In this document: positions 26,001 to 33,575 of the stretch, piece after piece
How the letters are laid out: every line of letters starts with the position of its first letter
How positions within the stretch are numbered: position 1 is the stretch's first letter
NCBI GenBank assembly: GCA_900314935.1
Contig: OMXE01000003.1
Coordinates: 62,001-126,000 of the forward strand
Reading direction: 5' to 3'
Length of the DNA: 64,000 nt
From: an uncultured Prevotella sp.
Lineage (GTDB): Bacteria; Bacteroidota; Bacteroidia; Bacteroidales; Bacteroidaceae
Notes under the pieces: generated by a model
What the model was told of the DNA's origin: nothing
The model's database searches: none
The model's input: only the letters and a program-made list of their open reading frames with translations
Translations under genes and position numbers: made by a program

Positions 26001-26636
26001 ATCATGGTTCCCGCAGTGGACGAGGCACAGAAAGCCCATATCGAAGCTGTAAAGGCCTTGATTATGAACGAGGTGAATGTCAAGGAACTGAAGTTCGTGG
26101 AGGGTAGCGGCATTCTCGTGAAGAAGGTGAAGTGCAACTTCCGTACCATGGGAAAGAAGTTCGGTAAACTCATGAAGGGTATTGCCGCACAGATGTCTTC
26201 GCTTTCACAGGAGGAGATCAATGCCTTGGAGAAGAACGGTTCTATCACACTGAATGTGGAAGGACAGGAGGCTGTGGTTGAGGCTGCCGACGTGGAGATT
26301 ATCAGTGAGGATATTCCCGGATGGCTCGTAGCCAACGAAGGAAACCTTACTGTGGCTCTGGAAATCGAGTTGACCGATGAACTGCGTAAGGAAGGCATGG
26401 CTCGCGAACTGATTAACCGAATCCAGAATATGCGCAAGGACGGTGGTCTGGAGATTACCGACCGTATCCATATTGTCGTCTCTCCCAATGAACAGACCGA
26501 TGAGGCCATCAAAGCCTATGATGATTATATCAAGACACAGGTACTGGCCGACACAATCAGCATCCAACCGAATGATGGTGCAGTAGTGGAGTTTGATGAT
26601 TTCGACTTGAATATAACAGTAACAAAATCTCTTTAG
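23085..26636 (+). CDS. ileS: Isoleucyl-tRNA synthetase, IleRS2-like with GXHH signature
   Basis: 1,183 aa; charges tRNA-Ile. The length and sequence resemble the eukaryote-like IleRS2 type rather than the approximately 940-residue E. coli type. The class I signature normally HxGH reads GIHH at residues 57-60 (context SANGHPGIHHVLARTIKD), i.e. first and third positions exchanged. The second signature is KMSKH (738-742). The editing domain (TTTPWTLPSNTALCVGP) and anticodon-binding region are present. Known IleRS2 enzymes resist mupirocin, and GXHH variants have been linked to very strong resistance, so this strain should be insensitive. First gene of ileS-dksA-like-lspA-DUF4296. Confidence 0.97.
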   Translation: MAKKFAEHHGLNLTETNKSVLDTWNEKDIFHRSITEREGCPQFVFFEGPPSANGHPGIHHVLARTIKDTFNRYKTMKGYQVHRKAGWDTHGLPVELGVEKELGITKADIDNHESPRYISTEDYNRKCRENVMMFTQEWRDLTEKMGYFVDLDHPYITYDNKYIETLWWLLKQFYNKGLLYKGYTIQPYSPAAGTGLSSHELNQPGCYRDVKDTTATVQFKIVDPRPEMKGWGTPVFLAWTTTPWTLPSNTALCVGPKIDYVCVQTFNPYSGEKISAVMAAALVDSYLKPEGEFASMEEYKQGDKVVPYRIVGNYKGSDLVGMRFEQLMPWVKPCEKVEVNSADFVKEYAKEHADKCFTVGNDQFVEMSELAFRVIPGDYVTIDDGTGIVHIAPTFGADDAKVAKDAGIPSLFMINKGGETRPMVDLQGKYYLVPELAESFIDKCVDLDLYSRHAGDYVKNAYAPEFNIDGKYDEKAAAKAEDLNIVLSLELKQEGSAFKIEKHVHNYPHCWRTDKPVLYYPLDSWFIRSTACKERMVELNKTINWKPESTGTGRFGNWLENLNDWNLSRSRFWGTPLPIWRNKDTREEICIGSLEELYNEIEKAVKTGVMKTNPLKEKGFVPGDYSQENYDKIDVHRPYVDDIVLVGKSGQPLHRETDLIDVWFDSGSMPYAQVHYPFENKDAIDKGLAYPADFINEGVDQTRGWFFTLHAIATMIFDSVAFKNVISTGLVLDAKGIKMSKHLGNVVNPFAEIERNGADAVRFYMLTNTQPWDNLKYDPAGADEIRRKFFGTLYNTYSFFALYANVDGFNPKAAQVNMEDRPEIDRWILSKVNSLIKGVDEALSDFEPTKAGRLIDTFVNDDLSNWYVRLNRKRFWGKEMSTDKLSAYQTLYFCLKTVSKLLAPFAPFYADQLYKDLGGVHDSVHLVSFPSCKESMIDLDLEARMDMAQKITSMVLALRRKVNIKVRQPLQSIMVPAVDEAQKAHIEAVKALIMNEVNVKELKFVEGSGILVKKVKCNFRTMGKKFGKLMKGIAAQMSSLSQEEINALEKNGSITLNVEGQEAVVEAADVEIISEDIPGWLVANEGNLTVALEIELTDELRKEGMARELINRIQNMRKDGGLEITDRIHIVVSPNEQTDEAIKAYDDYIKTQVLADTISIQPNDGAVVEFDDFDLNITVTKSL

Positions 26637-26660
26637 ATCCTAAAAACGAATAACAAGAAT

Positions 26661-27041
26661 ATGGCAGAAAAGACACGCTACAGTGACGAGGAACTCGAGG
26701 AGTTCAAAGTCATTATCAATGAGAAACTAGCCACAGCGCGTCATGACTACAATCAGATGATGCGCCAGTTGATGAATGCCGACGGCAATGACGTGGACGA
26801 CACATCACCTACTTACAAAGTACTGGAAGAGGGTAGCGCCACACAAACCAAAGAGGAACTGATTATGCAGGCTTCCCGTCTGCAGAAGTTCATCCAGGGA
26901 TTGGAGGCTGCGTTGGTAAGGGTGCAGAACAAGACCTACGGTATCGACCGTATGACGGGCGAGCTGATTCCGAAGGAGCGTCTGCGCGCTGTTCCGCATG
27001 CTACACTCAGCGTTCAGAGTAAGATGGGGAAGAAGCACTAA
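26661..27041 (+). CDS. TraR/DksA-type regulator lacking zinc-finger cysteines
   Basis: 126 aa. DksA-family proteins bind the RNA polymerase secondary channel. A coiled-coil-like N-terminal half with an acidic tip (MNADGNDVDDTSPTYKVLEEG) precedes the globular end YGIDRMTGELIPKERLRAVPHATLSVQSK, aligned with the family's zinc finger (C-x2-C ... R-L-x-A-x-P-x-A-T-L-C). All four metal-ligand cysteines are missing. It lies 24 bp after ileS and overlaps the lspA start by one base. Cys-poor DksA homologues fold without zinc and can still function in other bacteria. Confidence 0.88.
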   Translation: MAEKTRYSDEELEEFKVIINEKLATARHDYNQMMRQLMNADGNDVDDTSPTYKVLEEGSATQTKEELIMQASRLQKFIQGLEAALVRVQNKTYGIDRMTGELIPKERLRAVPHATLSVQSKMGKKH

Positions 27042-27712
27042 TGAATAATCGCGGAAACAAAGGCCTGATGGCCGTTTGTATTGTCATTGCCATATTGGTG
27101 ATTGATCAGGTTATCAAGATCCTGGTCAAGACCAATATGTGTCTGCACGACAGCATCGAGATCACACCGTGGTTCTTCATTAGCTTCGTCGAGAACAGCG
27201 GCATGGCCTATGGCATGACCTTCATCAACAAGATCGTACTGAGTCTGTTCCGTATCGTAGCCGTGTCTGTTATTGGCTACTATATATGGCTGCAGGTAAA
27301 GGAGAATGCACGACGAGGCTATATTATCTGTCTGGCTATGATTATGGCCGGTGCTGCAGGAAATATCTTCGACTGCATGTTCTACGGACTGTTCTTCACG
27401 AAGTCAACCCTCTACGAACCGTCGTATCTGGTGGCTCTTGGCGAGGGCTATGCTCCGTTCCTGCAGGGTAAGGTGGTGGACATGTTCTATTTCCCACTGA
27501 TTGAAACCACGTTACCCGACTGGCTTCCAATATGGGGCGGTCAGCCGTACGTGTTCTTCAGTCCGGTATTCAACTTCGCAGATGCTTGCATCTCCGTGGG
27601 TGTTGTTCTGCTGTTGCTGCTCTACCGCAAAGAACTGAGTACGCTTACACTGAAGGCGAAACCGGTGAAAACGGATGAAGAAATAGCGGATGAAAAGGAA
27701 ACCGATGAGTAG
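27041..27712 (+). CDS. lspA: Lipoprotein signal peptidase (signal peptidase II)
   Basis: 223 aa inner-membrane aspartic protease that removes prolipoprotein signal peptides. The catalytic aspartates are D111 (AGAAGNIFDCMFYG) and D181 (FNFADACISVGV), with the conserved N-terminal D22 (VIDQVIK) and the NSGMAYGM segment. Longer than the E. coli enzyme (164 aa) because of a periplasmic insertion around residues 117-165, usual in Bacteroidetes. It starts inside the TAA of the preceding gene and overlaps the DUF4296 lipoprotein gene, indicating coupled translation. Confidence 0.96.
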   Translation: MNNRGNKGLMAVCIVIAILVIDQVIKILVKTNMCLHDSIEITPWFFISFVENSGMAYGMTFINKIVLSLFRIVAVSVIGYYIWLQVKENARRGYIICLAMIMAGAAGNIFDCMFYGLFFTKSTLYEPSYLVALGEGYAPFLQGKVVDMFYFPLIETTLPDWLPIWGGQPYVFFSPVFNFADACISVGVVLLLLLYRKELSTLTLKAKPVKTDEEIADEKETDE

Positions 27713-28646
27713 GAAACTGAATAGGATACTCCTGATGGGCGGATTGGCGGTTCTCTGTTCTTGTAAACCGTCCATTCCTCGTGATGTCATCGATCCTGAT
27801 GACATGGAAGATATCCTATACGACTACCATCTGGCGGATGCTGCAGCCAGTTTGAATAGCGACAGTACACGAAGCTACAATGCTCGTCTTTACCAGTTGG
27901 CTGTACTGAAAAAGCATGGAGTGACTGAGGCAGAGTTCGATTCTTCCATGGTTTATTATACCCGTCATACGGAAAAGCTCTATGCTATTTATGAAAAGTT
28001 GGCAAAACGTATGGGAGCTGTACCTGAGTCAAAGACTGCCGATGATGGTCTTAACAGATACAGCATGGAAACAGGCGAGGCTGCCAATGTATGGAATGGC
28101 GAACGCTGCTATGCTTTTATCCCGACTGCACCATTCAATAAGCATACGTTCATTATTCCTGTTGACTCTTCTTATCATAAGGGCGACAGAATCATCTTAG
28201 AATTCGATGCGCAGTTCCTGTATCAGGATGGTGTGCGCGATGGAATAGCCATCATCAATACAAAACTGACGAACGACAGTGTGATTACCCGCACCATGCA
28301 CATGTCTTCCAGTATGCATTATTCACTTGAAGTGTTTGATGATAAGATGTTAGGTATTAAGGATATACGCGGACTCTTCTATCTTAACCGTGATCGCAAT
28401 GCTACGGTAACTACAACGAAGGTGATGGTTCTTAACCATATCCGTCTGATGCGATTACACGAAGAGGAGAAGATTCGAGAGCAAAAGAAGAAAGAAGAAG
28501 AAAAACAGGATTCCGTCGGTCAGACAGCTAATCACATGAATCCCCAAGATAACATGAATCCTCCCCAGCAGGATGAGATAAGTATCCACCGGCAAAAGGA
28601 TGATTTACTCATCAAAGAAAATATACGGAAAGTGGAATCAGAATAA
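27705..28646 (+). CDS. DUF4296 family lipoprotein
   Basis: 313 aa from ATG at 27705 (ATGAGTAG overlap with the lspA stop); an in-frame ATG at 27690 is possible. Signal peptide ends in a lipobox (LAVLCSC). The N-terminal DUF4296 region reads PRDVIDPDDMEDILYDYHLADA, followed by a helical segment with YYTRHTEKLYAIYEKLAKRM. A basic and acidic, probably helical C-terminus (EEEKIREQKKKEEEKQ) ends the protein. Function unknown; linkage with lspA, which would process it, is common in Bacteroidetes. Confidence 0.85.
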   Translation: MSRKLNRILLMGGLAVLCSCKPSIPRDVIDPDDMEDILYDYHLADAAASLNSDSTRSYNARLYQLAVLKKHGVTEAEFDSSMVYYTRHTEKLYAIYEKLAKRMGAVPESKTADDGLNRYSMETGEAANVWNGERCYAFIPTAPFNKHTFIIPVDSSYHKGDRIILEFDAQFLYQDGVRDGIAIINTKLTNDSVITRTMHMSSSMHYSLEVFDDKMLGIKDIRGLFYLNRDRNATVTTTKVMVLNHIRLMRLHEEEKIREQKKKEEEKQDSVGQTANHMNPQDNMNPPQQDEISIHRQKDDLLIKENIRKVESE

Positions 28647-28663
28647 AAAAAACATCAAACAAA

Positions 28664-28699
28664 AATAAGGGTTAAGAATACGAATTCTTAACCCTTATT
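28664..28699. terminator. Bidirectional terminator between the ileS operon and gdhA
   Basis: Perfect 16-bp inverted repeat (28664-28679 with 28684-28699), 4-nt loop, flanked by A-rich sequence on the left and TTGTTT on the right, between convergent genes. Confidence 0.9.
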
Positions 28700-28718
28700 G
28701 TTTATAGATGGGATTTAT

Positions 28719-30056
28719 TTATACAATACCCTGTGCCATCATGGCCTTGGCAACCTTCATGAAGCCTGCTACGTTAGCACCCTTCACATAGTTGATGTAA
28801 CCATCCTTCTCTGTACCGTACTTCACGCAGTTCTCATGAATGTCGTTCATGATACGCTTCAGGTAGTTGTCAACTTCCTCAGCTGTCCAGCTCAGACGCT
28901 CAGAGTTCTGTGACATTTCCAGACCAGATACAGATACACCACCGGCGTTAGAAGCCTTACCGGGAGAGTAGAGGATCTTAGCATCCTGGAAGATCTTGAT
29001 AGCCTCAGGCAGTGAAGGCATGTTTGCACCCTCAGCCACAGCAATCACACCGTTCTTCACAAGGGCAGCAGCCTCGTCACCGTTGATCTCGTTCTGTGTA
29101 GCACAAGGCAGAGCAATATCAGCCTTCTCATACCAAGGACGCTTGCCCTCGTAGTACTTAGCTGTAGGATACTCCTCAACATACTCCTTGATACGTCCGC
29201 GCTCTACGTTCTTCAGCTCCATGATATAGTCGAGCTTTGCACGATCGATTCCGTCCGGATCAAAGATGTAACCATCAGAGTCAGACATGGTCATGGGGAT
29301 AGCACCCAGCTGCAGACACTTCTCAGCAGCATACTGAGCCACGTTACCAGCACCAGAGATCAGCACTTTCTTACCCTTGATGTCGATGTTGCGGGTTGCA
29401 AGCATAGAAGTCAGGAAGTAAACAGTACCGTAACCGGTTGCCTCAGGACGGATCAGTGAACCACCGAAGGGGATTCCCTTACCTGTCAGCACGCCCTGGA
29501 ACTGATGAGTGAGCTTCTTGTACTGTCCGAACAGATAGCCAACCTCGCGGCCACCTACACCGATATCACCAGCGGGAACGTCCTCGTCCGGACCAATCAC
29601 ACGGTACAGCTCGTTCATGAATGCCTGGCAGAAGCGCATCACCTCTGCATCGCTCTTACCACGGGGAGAGAAGTCGGAACCACCCTTTGCACCACCCATC
29701 GGCAGTGTTGTCAGTGAGTTCTTGAAGGTCTGCTCGAAAGCAAGGAACTTCAGAATACCGAGGTTCACACTCTTGTGATAGCGAAGACCACCTTTGTACG
29801 GACCAATGGCATTGTTGTGCTGAATACGGTAACCCATGTTTGTCTGCACGTTACCTTTGTCATCCACCCAAGTAATGCGGAACTCACAGATACGATCGGG
29901 GATGCACAGACGCTCGATCAGGTTGGCCTTCTCGAACTCAGGGTGCTTGTTATACTCTTCCTCGATTGTAGGAAGTACCTGAGAAACTGCCTGGATGTAC
30001 TCCGGCTCATTGGGGAATCTCTGTTTGAGATCTTCTACAACTTTTGCTGCATTCAT
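28719..30056 (-). CDS. gdhA: Glutamate dehydrogenase, small hexameric type (probably NADP)
   Basis: 445 aa from ATG at 30056; the longest ORF begins at a TTG six bases upstream. Assimilates ammonia into 2-oxoglutarate. Signature PMGGAKGGSDFSPRGKSDAEVMRFCQAFM includes the catalytic lysine; RYHKSVNLGILKFLAFEQTFKNSL binds substrate; the dinucleotide fold carries GKKVLISGAGNVAQYAAEKC. The length and sequence suit the approximately 450-aa NADP-dependent family. Single gene with its own promoter and terminator. In Bacteroidales such enzymes dominate nitrogen assimilation at high ammonia. Confidence 0.96.
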   Translation of the reverse strand: MNAAKVVEDLKQRFPNEPEYIQAVSQVLPTIEEEYNKHPEFEKANLIERLCIPDRICEFRITWVDDKGNVQTNMGYRIQHNNAIGPYKGGLRYHKSVNLGILKFLAFEQTFKNSLTTLPMGGAKGGSDFSPRGKSDAEVMRFCQAFMNELYRVIGPDEDVPAGDIGVGGREVGYLFGQYKKLTHQFQGVLTGKGIPFGGSLIRPEATGYGTVYFLTSMLATRNIDIKGKKVLISGAGNVAQYAAEKCLQLGAIPMTMSDSDGYIFDPDGIDRAKLDYIMELKNVERGRIKEYVEEYPTAKYYEGKRPWYEKADIALPCATQNEINGDEAAALVKNGVIAVAEGANMPSLPEAIKIFQDAKILYSPGKASNAGGVSVSGLEMSQNSERLSWTAEEVDNYLKRIMNDIHENCVKYGTEKDGYINYVKGANVAGFMKVAKAMMAQGIV

Positions 30057-30127
30057 AATCAATTCTTTTAATTGGTTGTTATTGTTTGTAATTTTACCTT
30101 TTTACCTCTATTTTCAAAATTTGCTTG

Positions 30128-30158
30128 CAAAATTACATCATTTTTGCGAATTACCAAA
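30128..30158 (-). promoter_or_regulatory. Promoter of gdhA
   Basis: Minus-strand TTTG (30155-30158), 19-bp spacer, TAATTTTG (30128-30135). Leader of about 65 nt. Confidence 0.75.
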
Positions 30159-30432
30159 CATTTTGCAATATTTTTTTTGAAAAAGATAGAAAAAAGTCAC
30201 TTTTACGTCGATTTATACCCGTTATTTGTAGCTTTTCTCGTATTTTTATCCACATTTGACCACTTTTACCCTGTTGTTTGCGCACCCAATATACATTATT
30301 CATACAATTCTTCACATTCTTCATTATGCAGGGATGTGCTATGTGAAGTTATATCTGAAAGGTCAAAACTTATTGAATAATGGGGAGATTCCATTAGAAA
30401 TAAGGTACAAAACAGCCGTTTTTCTATCGATT

Positions 30433-30520
30433 GCCTATACGCAAACGATCTGACGCCTATACGCAAACGATTGAACGGCTATAGGCAAACAATCGTGTGC
30501 CTATACCCGATTTGAAACGT
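30433..30520. repeat. Four 22-bp tandem repeats, GCCTATACGCAAACGAT family
   Basis: Units start at 30433, 30455, 30477 and 30499, exactly 22 bp apart. Units 1 and 2 share the 17-bp core; unit 3 has GGCTATAGGCAAACAAT; unit 4 diverges after GCCTATAC. The last five bases of each unit differ. It lies downstream of mltG. The rest of 30160-30432 is AT-rich with no gene I can support. Confidence 0.85.
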
Positions 30521-30567
30521 ATCTCAAAAATCAAATAGTTTATGTCTTTCGCTTTTACCTTTTCTAT

Positions 30568-31593
30568 TTACTTGATTCCGCGATGATTCAGGGCTGCAGC
30601 ATACTTGGATGCATTAATCATATGCTCCTGATAGGTGCGGGCGAAGTTGTGGGTGCCGCTGAAATCCTCCTTGGCACACATATATAAATAGTTGTGGTGG
30701 ACATGATCGAGTACTGCATCAATGCCTGCAACAGTGGGGATGCGGATTGGACCAGGGGGCAGACCAATATTCTTATAGGTGTTATACGGACTGTTTACCG
30801 ACAGCATGTTGTTATAGATGCGCTTTAGGGAGAAATCCTTCAGGGCGAACTTAATGGTAGGATCGGCCTGAAGGGGCATATTTACATTCAATCGGTTGAC
30901 ATACATTCCCGCCACCATGGGTTTCTCTTCATCGTTGGATGTTTCCTCATCGACGATGCTGGCAAGGGTAATAACCTGTACAGGGGTGAAATGCATCTCT
31001 TCTGCCTTGTCAAGACGCTCATCGTTCCAGAACTTCTCACTTTCCTTCTTCATGCGCTCCAGGAACTTGTCCTGAGAGATGTTCCAGTACATATCGTAGG
31101 TGTTCGGTATGAACATGCTGATAACGGTAAGCGTGTCGTAGCCCAGTTTCCGACATTCCTCCTGATTGGTCAGGGTGCGATACAACTCCGTACTGTCAAG
31201 CATCAGCTTATTGCCCAGATAGCCAGTGAGCCGGTCGAGTGTACGTACTGACGGAATAGTGAGGTTCAGGGGAGTCTGTAATCCGTTCTTGATGCGGCGG
31301 AACACCGTGAAGGCCCCGTCGCCGGGAGCTATCTCATAGCGGCCCGTGCGGATATGCTCATCATATGAGCTGTGACGAATTAACGTGGAGAAGCCAGTCA
31401 TACCTGCATCGTTGGCCATGGGTTTCACCTTGGTGAACACACTGTCGATGGTGTCGTCTTCATCGATATAGAGATAACACGTCTCTTCCTTAGCCGACAG
31501 ACTGGAGAAGAAGAAATAATAGACGATGCCAAGAATCACCAACAGACAGACTCCTGTACCGATGGCGTATTTACGTGAAGTAAAGTATTTCAT
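30568..31593 (-). CDS. mltG: Endolytic murein transglycosylase MltG (YceG family)
   Basis: 341 aa from ATG at 31593 (MKYFTSRKYAIGTG). Single N-terminal membrane anchor (CLLVILGIVYYFFFSSL), then the periplasmic YceG domain. The catalytic glutamate is in LASIVDEETSNDEEKPMVAGMYVNRL (position normally E in the I-x-x-E-T motif), with QADPTIKF, NSPYNTYKNIGLPPGPI and the C-terminal HNFARTYQEH. Thought to end new glycan strands during elongation. Two promoter copies sit upstream on a duplicated 24-bp segment. Confidence 0.94.
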   Translation of the reverse strand: MKYFTSRKYAIGTGVCLLVILGIVYYFFFSSLSAKEETCYLYIDEDDTIDSVFTKVKPMANDAGMTGFSTLIRHSSYDEHIRTGRYEIAPGDGAFTVFRRIKNGLQTPLNLTIPSVRTLDRLTGYLGNKLMLDSTELYRTLTNQEECRKLGYDTLTVISMFIPNTYDMYWNISQDKFLERMKKESEKFWNDERLDKAEEMHFTPVQVITLASIVDEETSNDEEKPMVAGMYVNRLNVNMPLQADPTIKFALKDFSLKRIYNNMLSVNSPYNTYKNIGLPPGPIRIPTVAGIDAVLDHVHHNYLYMCAKEDFSGTHNFARTYQEHMINASKYAAALNHRGIK

Positions 31594-31617
31594 TTCCTTT
31601 TGTTTCGTTTCTTGCCG

Positions 31618-31648
31618 CAAAGGTACGATTTAATGAGCAAAATGCAAA
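31618..31648 (-). promoter_or_regulatory. Proximal promoter of mltG
   Basis: Minus-strand TTTG (31645-31648), 19-bp spacer, TACCTTTG (31618-31625), 25 bp before the ATG. Confidence 0.7.
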
Positions 31649-31701
31649 AGAAAAGCAGACTTTTCTTTTGCATTTTCGAGTGTAAGTACTTTCGGCGAAG
31701 C

Positions 31702-31733
31702 CAAAGGTACGATTTAATGAGCAAATAAACAAA
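31702..31733 (-). promoter_or_regulatory. Distal promoter copy upstream of mltG
   Basis: Minus-strand TTTG (31730-31733), 20-bp spacer, TACCTTTG (31702-31709). The -7 box and the 16 bp beyond it duplicate the proximal promoter exactly (31618-31641 equals 31702-31725). Confidence 0.6.
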
Positions 31734-31749
31734 TATATTTGAGTTATGT

Positions 31750-31780
31750 TTTGTGTTATGCTCGTTTTTCCGTATCTTCG
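31750..31780 (+). promoter_or_regulatory. Promoter of the GH77-like gene, nearly leaderless
   Basis: TTTG (31750-31753), 19-bp spacer, TATCTTCG (31773-31780, one mismatch to TAnnTTTG). The box ends 4 bp before the ATG at 31785. Confidence 0.6.
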
Positions 31781-31784
31781 CAGC

Positions 31785-33575
31785 ATGAAACTGAAGTTCA
31801 GCATACAATATAAGACGGAATGGGGACAGTGTATGCATGTGCTCATCCGTTACCGGACCAATGATCTGCGTGAGCATGTCAACGACTGGGTCATGCAAAC
31901 GCAGGATGGTGAATGGTGGTTTCTGGAGACGGCCTTGATGGAGTCACGACAGCGTACATTGATCTCTTTCACCTATGAGTATCAGCTAAAGGACCAGGAG
32001 GGAAAGGTACTGCGGTGCGAATGGAACCGGGTGCCCAGGACCTATCAGGCCGATGATACGAAAAGCTTTGTGTTTCCCGACCAGTGGCGTGACGTTCCGC
32101 TACATGCTTATCTGTACAGTAAGGCAAGGAACGTGGGACGGACCGAACCGGTGGAAAGGAGCGGTCGGCACTCTTCGTTACCGCTGTTTCGCAAGACTGT
32201 GATCTTCCGCGTGCTGGCTCCGCAGCTTACCAAGGGCGAGCGGGTGGCCCTAGTGGGCAGTCATCCTGCCATCGGCAGCTGGAACCCTACACGCTATCTG
32301 CGCATGGTGTATCAAGGTGACTTTGAATGGCGACTCAGTGTGAACATGGATGGTATGCAGTTGCCGCTGGAATACAAGTATGTGGTGATCGACGAGAAGA
32401 CCAACCAACTGCTGAACTGGGAGGAAGGAGCGAACAGGATGACGCCGCATGGGGAGGTGAACGACGGCGAGGTGATCGTACTCGACGGCGGTTCATTGCA
32501 TCTCAAGGAGGAGCCCTGGAAGGTTACGGGGGTGGCTGTACCTGTCTTCGCCCTGCGTTCAAAACACTCTTATGGCGTAGGCGACTTCGGTGACCTGCAG
32601 CGGATGGTCGACTGGGTGGCAATGACGGGTATGCAGATGATTGAGTTGATGCCGGTGAACGATACAACAGGTACTTCATCATGGAACGAGAGTCATCCGT
32701 ATCATATCATCTCCAGCTCGGCTCTGCATCCTCATTATCTCGACCTGGAACAGCTGGGGGAACTGACGGATAAGGTGAAGATGAAAAGCTATCTTCGACA
32801 ACGAAGGGAACTGAACTCGCTGACCAGCATTGATTACCCCACAATCGAGAGGGTGAAGAATGCTTATATCGATGATATCTTTGCTGAGATAGGCGAGGAG
32901 ACGCTCTCGTCTGACTGCTACTTGGTGTTTCACGAAGCGAATAAGTCGTGGCTGCTTCCGTATGCGGCATTCTGTCAGGAATCCTCACCTTATTATAATG
33001 ATATACGGAAGGTCTGCTTTGTGCAGTACCATCTCTACCGTCAGCTGAAAAAGGCGGTCGACTATGCCCATAGCAAGGGAGTGGCGCTGAAAGGCGACCT
33101 GCCCTTTGGCGTATCTCGCGACAGTGTGGAGATGAGAATGAACCCGCAACTGGCACAGCCTACTTACCGCTGGGATGAGGAACATGGAATCTACGAATGG
33201 TGGCGACAGTACCTGCATTGGATGGAGCAGTTCTTTGATGCGGTACAAATCAACCATATCATCGACTTCTTCCGTTCATGGGTCATCGTTGAGGATAAGG
33301 TGGTTACCAGTAAGCTCTCTGATATCCTAAGCAACACGAACATGCTGTTGTGCGTGGAGGATGAGGGAATGCAGCCCTCAGCTGTGTATAAGGTGCTTGA
33401 CGATCTGCGCATTCCCCGTCAGGAGGACAGTCCGATTACAATCAATATCAAGCGCTTGCACGATTGGCTCGTCATGGATCGTTCGTTACCAGAACAGGTG
33501 ACGATAGAGGAACTGATGAAGGCAAAGCGTCTGAACACAAAGATAAAAACCTTGATAAACCGAAGCAAACGATGA
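31785..33575 (+). CDS. Degenerate 4-alpha-glucanotransferase (GH77) homologue with two starch-binding domains
   Basis: 596 aa from ATG at 31785. Two CBM20-like domains come first (about 1-115 and 130-240; VALVGSHPAIGSWNP, LPLEYKYVV), then a GH77 region recognisable by AVPVFALRSKHSYGVGDFGDLQRMVDW and KGDLPFGVSRDSVEMRMNP. Bacteroidetes MalQ enzymes with this architecture run near 890 aa. Missing here are the loop between the RDSVE segment and PTYRWD, several hundred residues after HIIDFFRSW, and the THD-containing segment with the third catalytic acid. The nucleophile motif RIDH reads QINH (Asn490). The acid/base Glu seems kept (CVEDEGM, E525). The frame is open, so it may be a pseudoenzyme binding glycogen or starch. 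Its stop overlaps the next gene (ATGA). Confidence 0.85.
   Translation: MKLKFSIQYKTEWGQCMHVLIRYRTNDLREHVNDWVMQTQDGEWWFLETALMESRQRTLISFTYEYQLKDQEGKVLRCEWNRVPRTYQADDTKSFVFPDQWRDVPLHAYLYSKARNVGRTEPVERSGRHSSLPLFRKTVIFRVLAPQLTKGERVALVGSHPAIGSWNPTRYLRMVYQGDFEWRLSVNMDGMQLPLEYKYVVIDEKTNQLLNWEEGANRMTPHGEVNDGEVIVLDGGSLHLKEEPWKVTGVAVPVFALRSKHSYGVGDFGDLQRMVDWVAMTGMQMIELMPVNDTTGTSSWNESHPYHIISSSALHPHYLDLEQLGELTDKVKMKSYLRQRRELNSLTSIDYPTIERVKNAYIDDIFAEIGEETLSSDCYLVFHEANKSWLLPYAAFCQESSPYYNDIRKVCFVQYHLYRQLKKAVDYAHSKGVALKGDLPFGVSRDSVEMRMNPQLAQPTYRWDEEHGIYEWWRQYLHWMEQFFDAVQINHIIDFFRSWVIVEDKVVTSKLSDILSNTNMLLCVEDEGMQPSAVYKVLDDLRIPRQEDSPITINIKRLHDWLVMDRSLPEQVTIEELMKAKRLNTKIKTLINRSKR

Noticed and set aside
30256..30453. 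65-codon plus-strand ORF between gdhA and mltG
   Set aside because: No promoter, no homology seen, and it runs into the 22-bp repeats.
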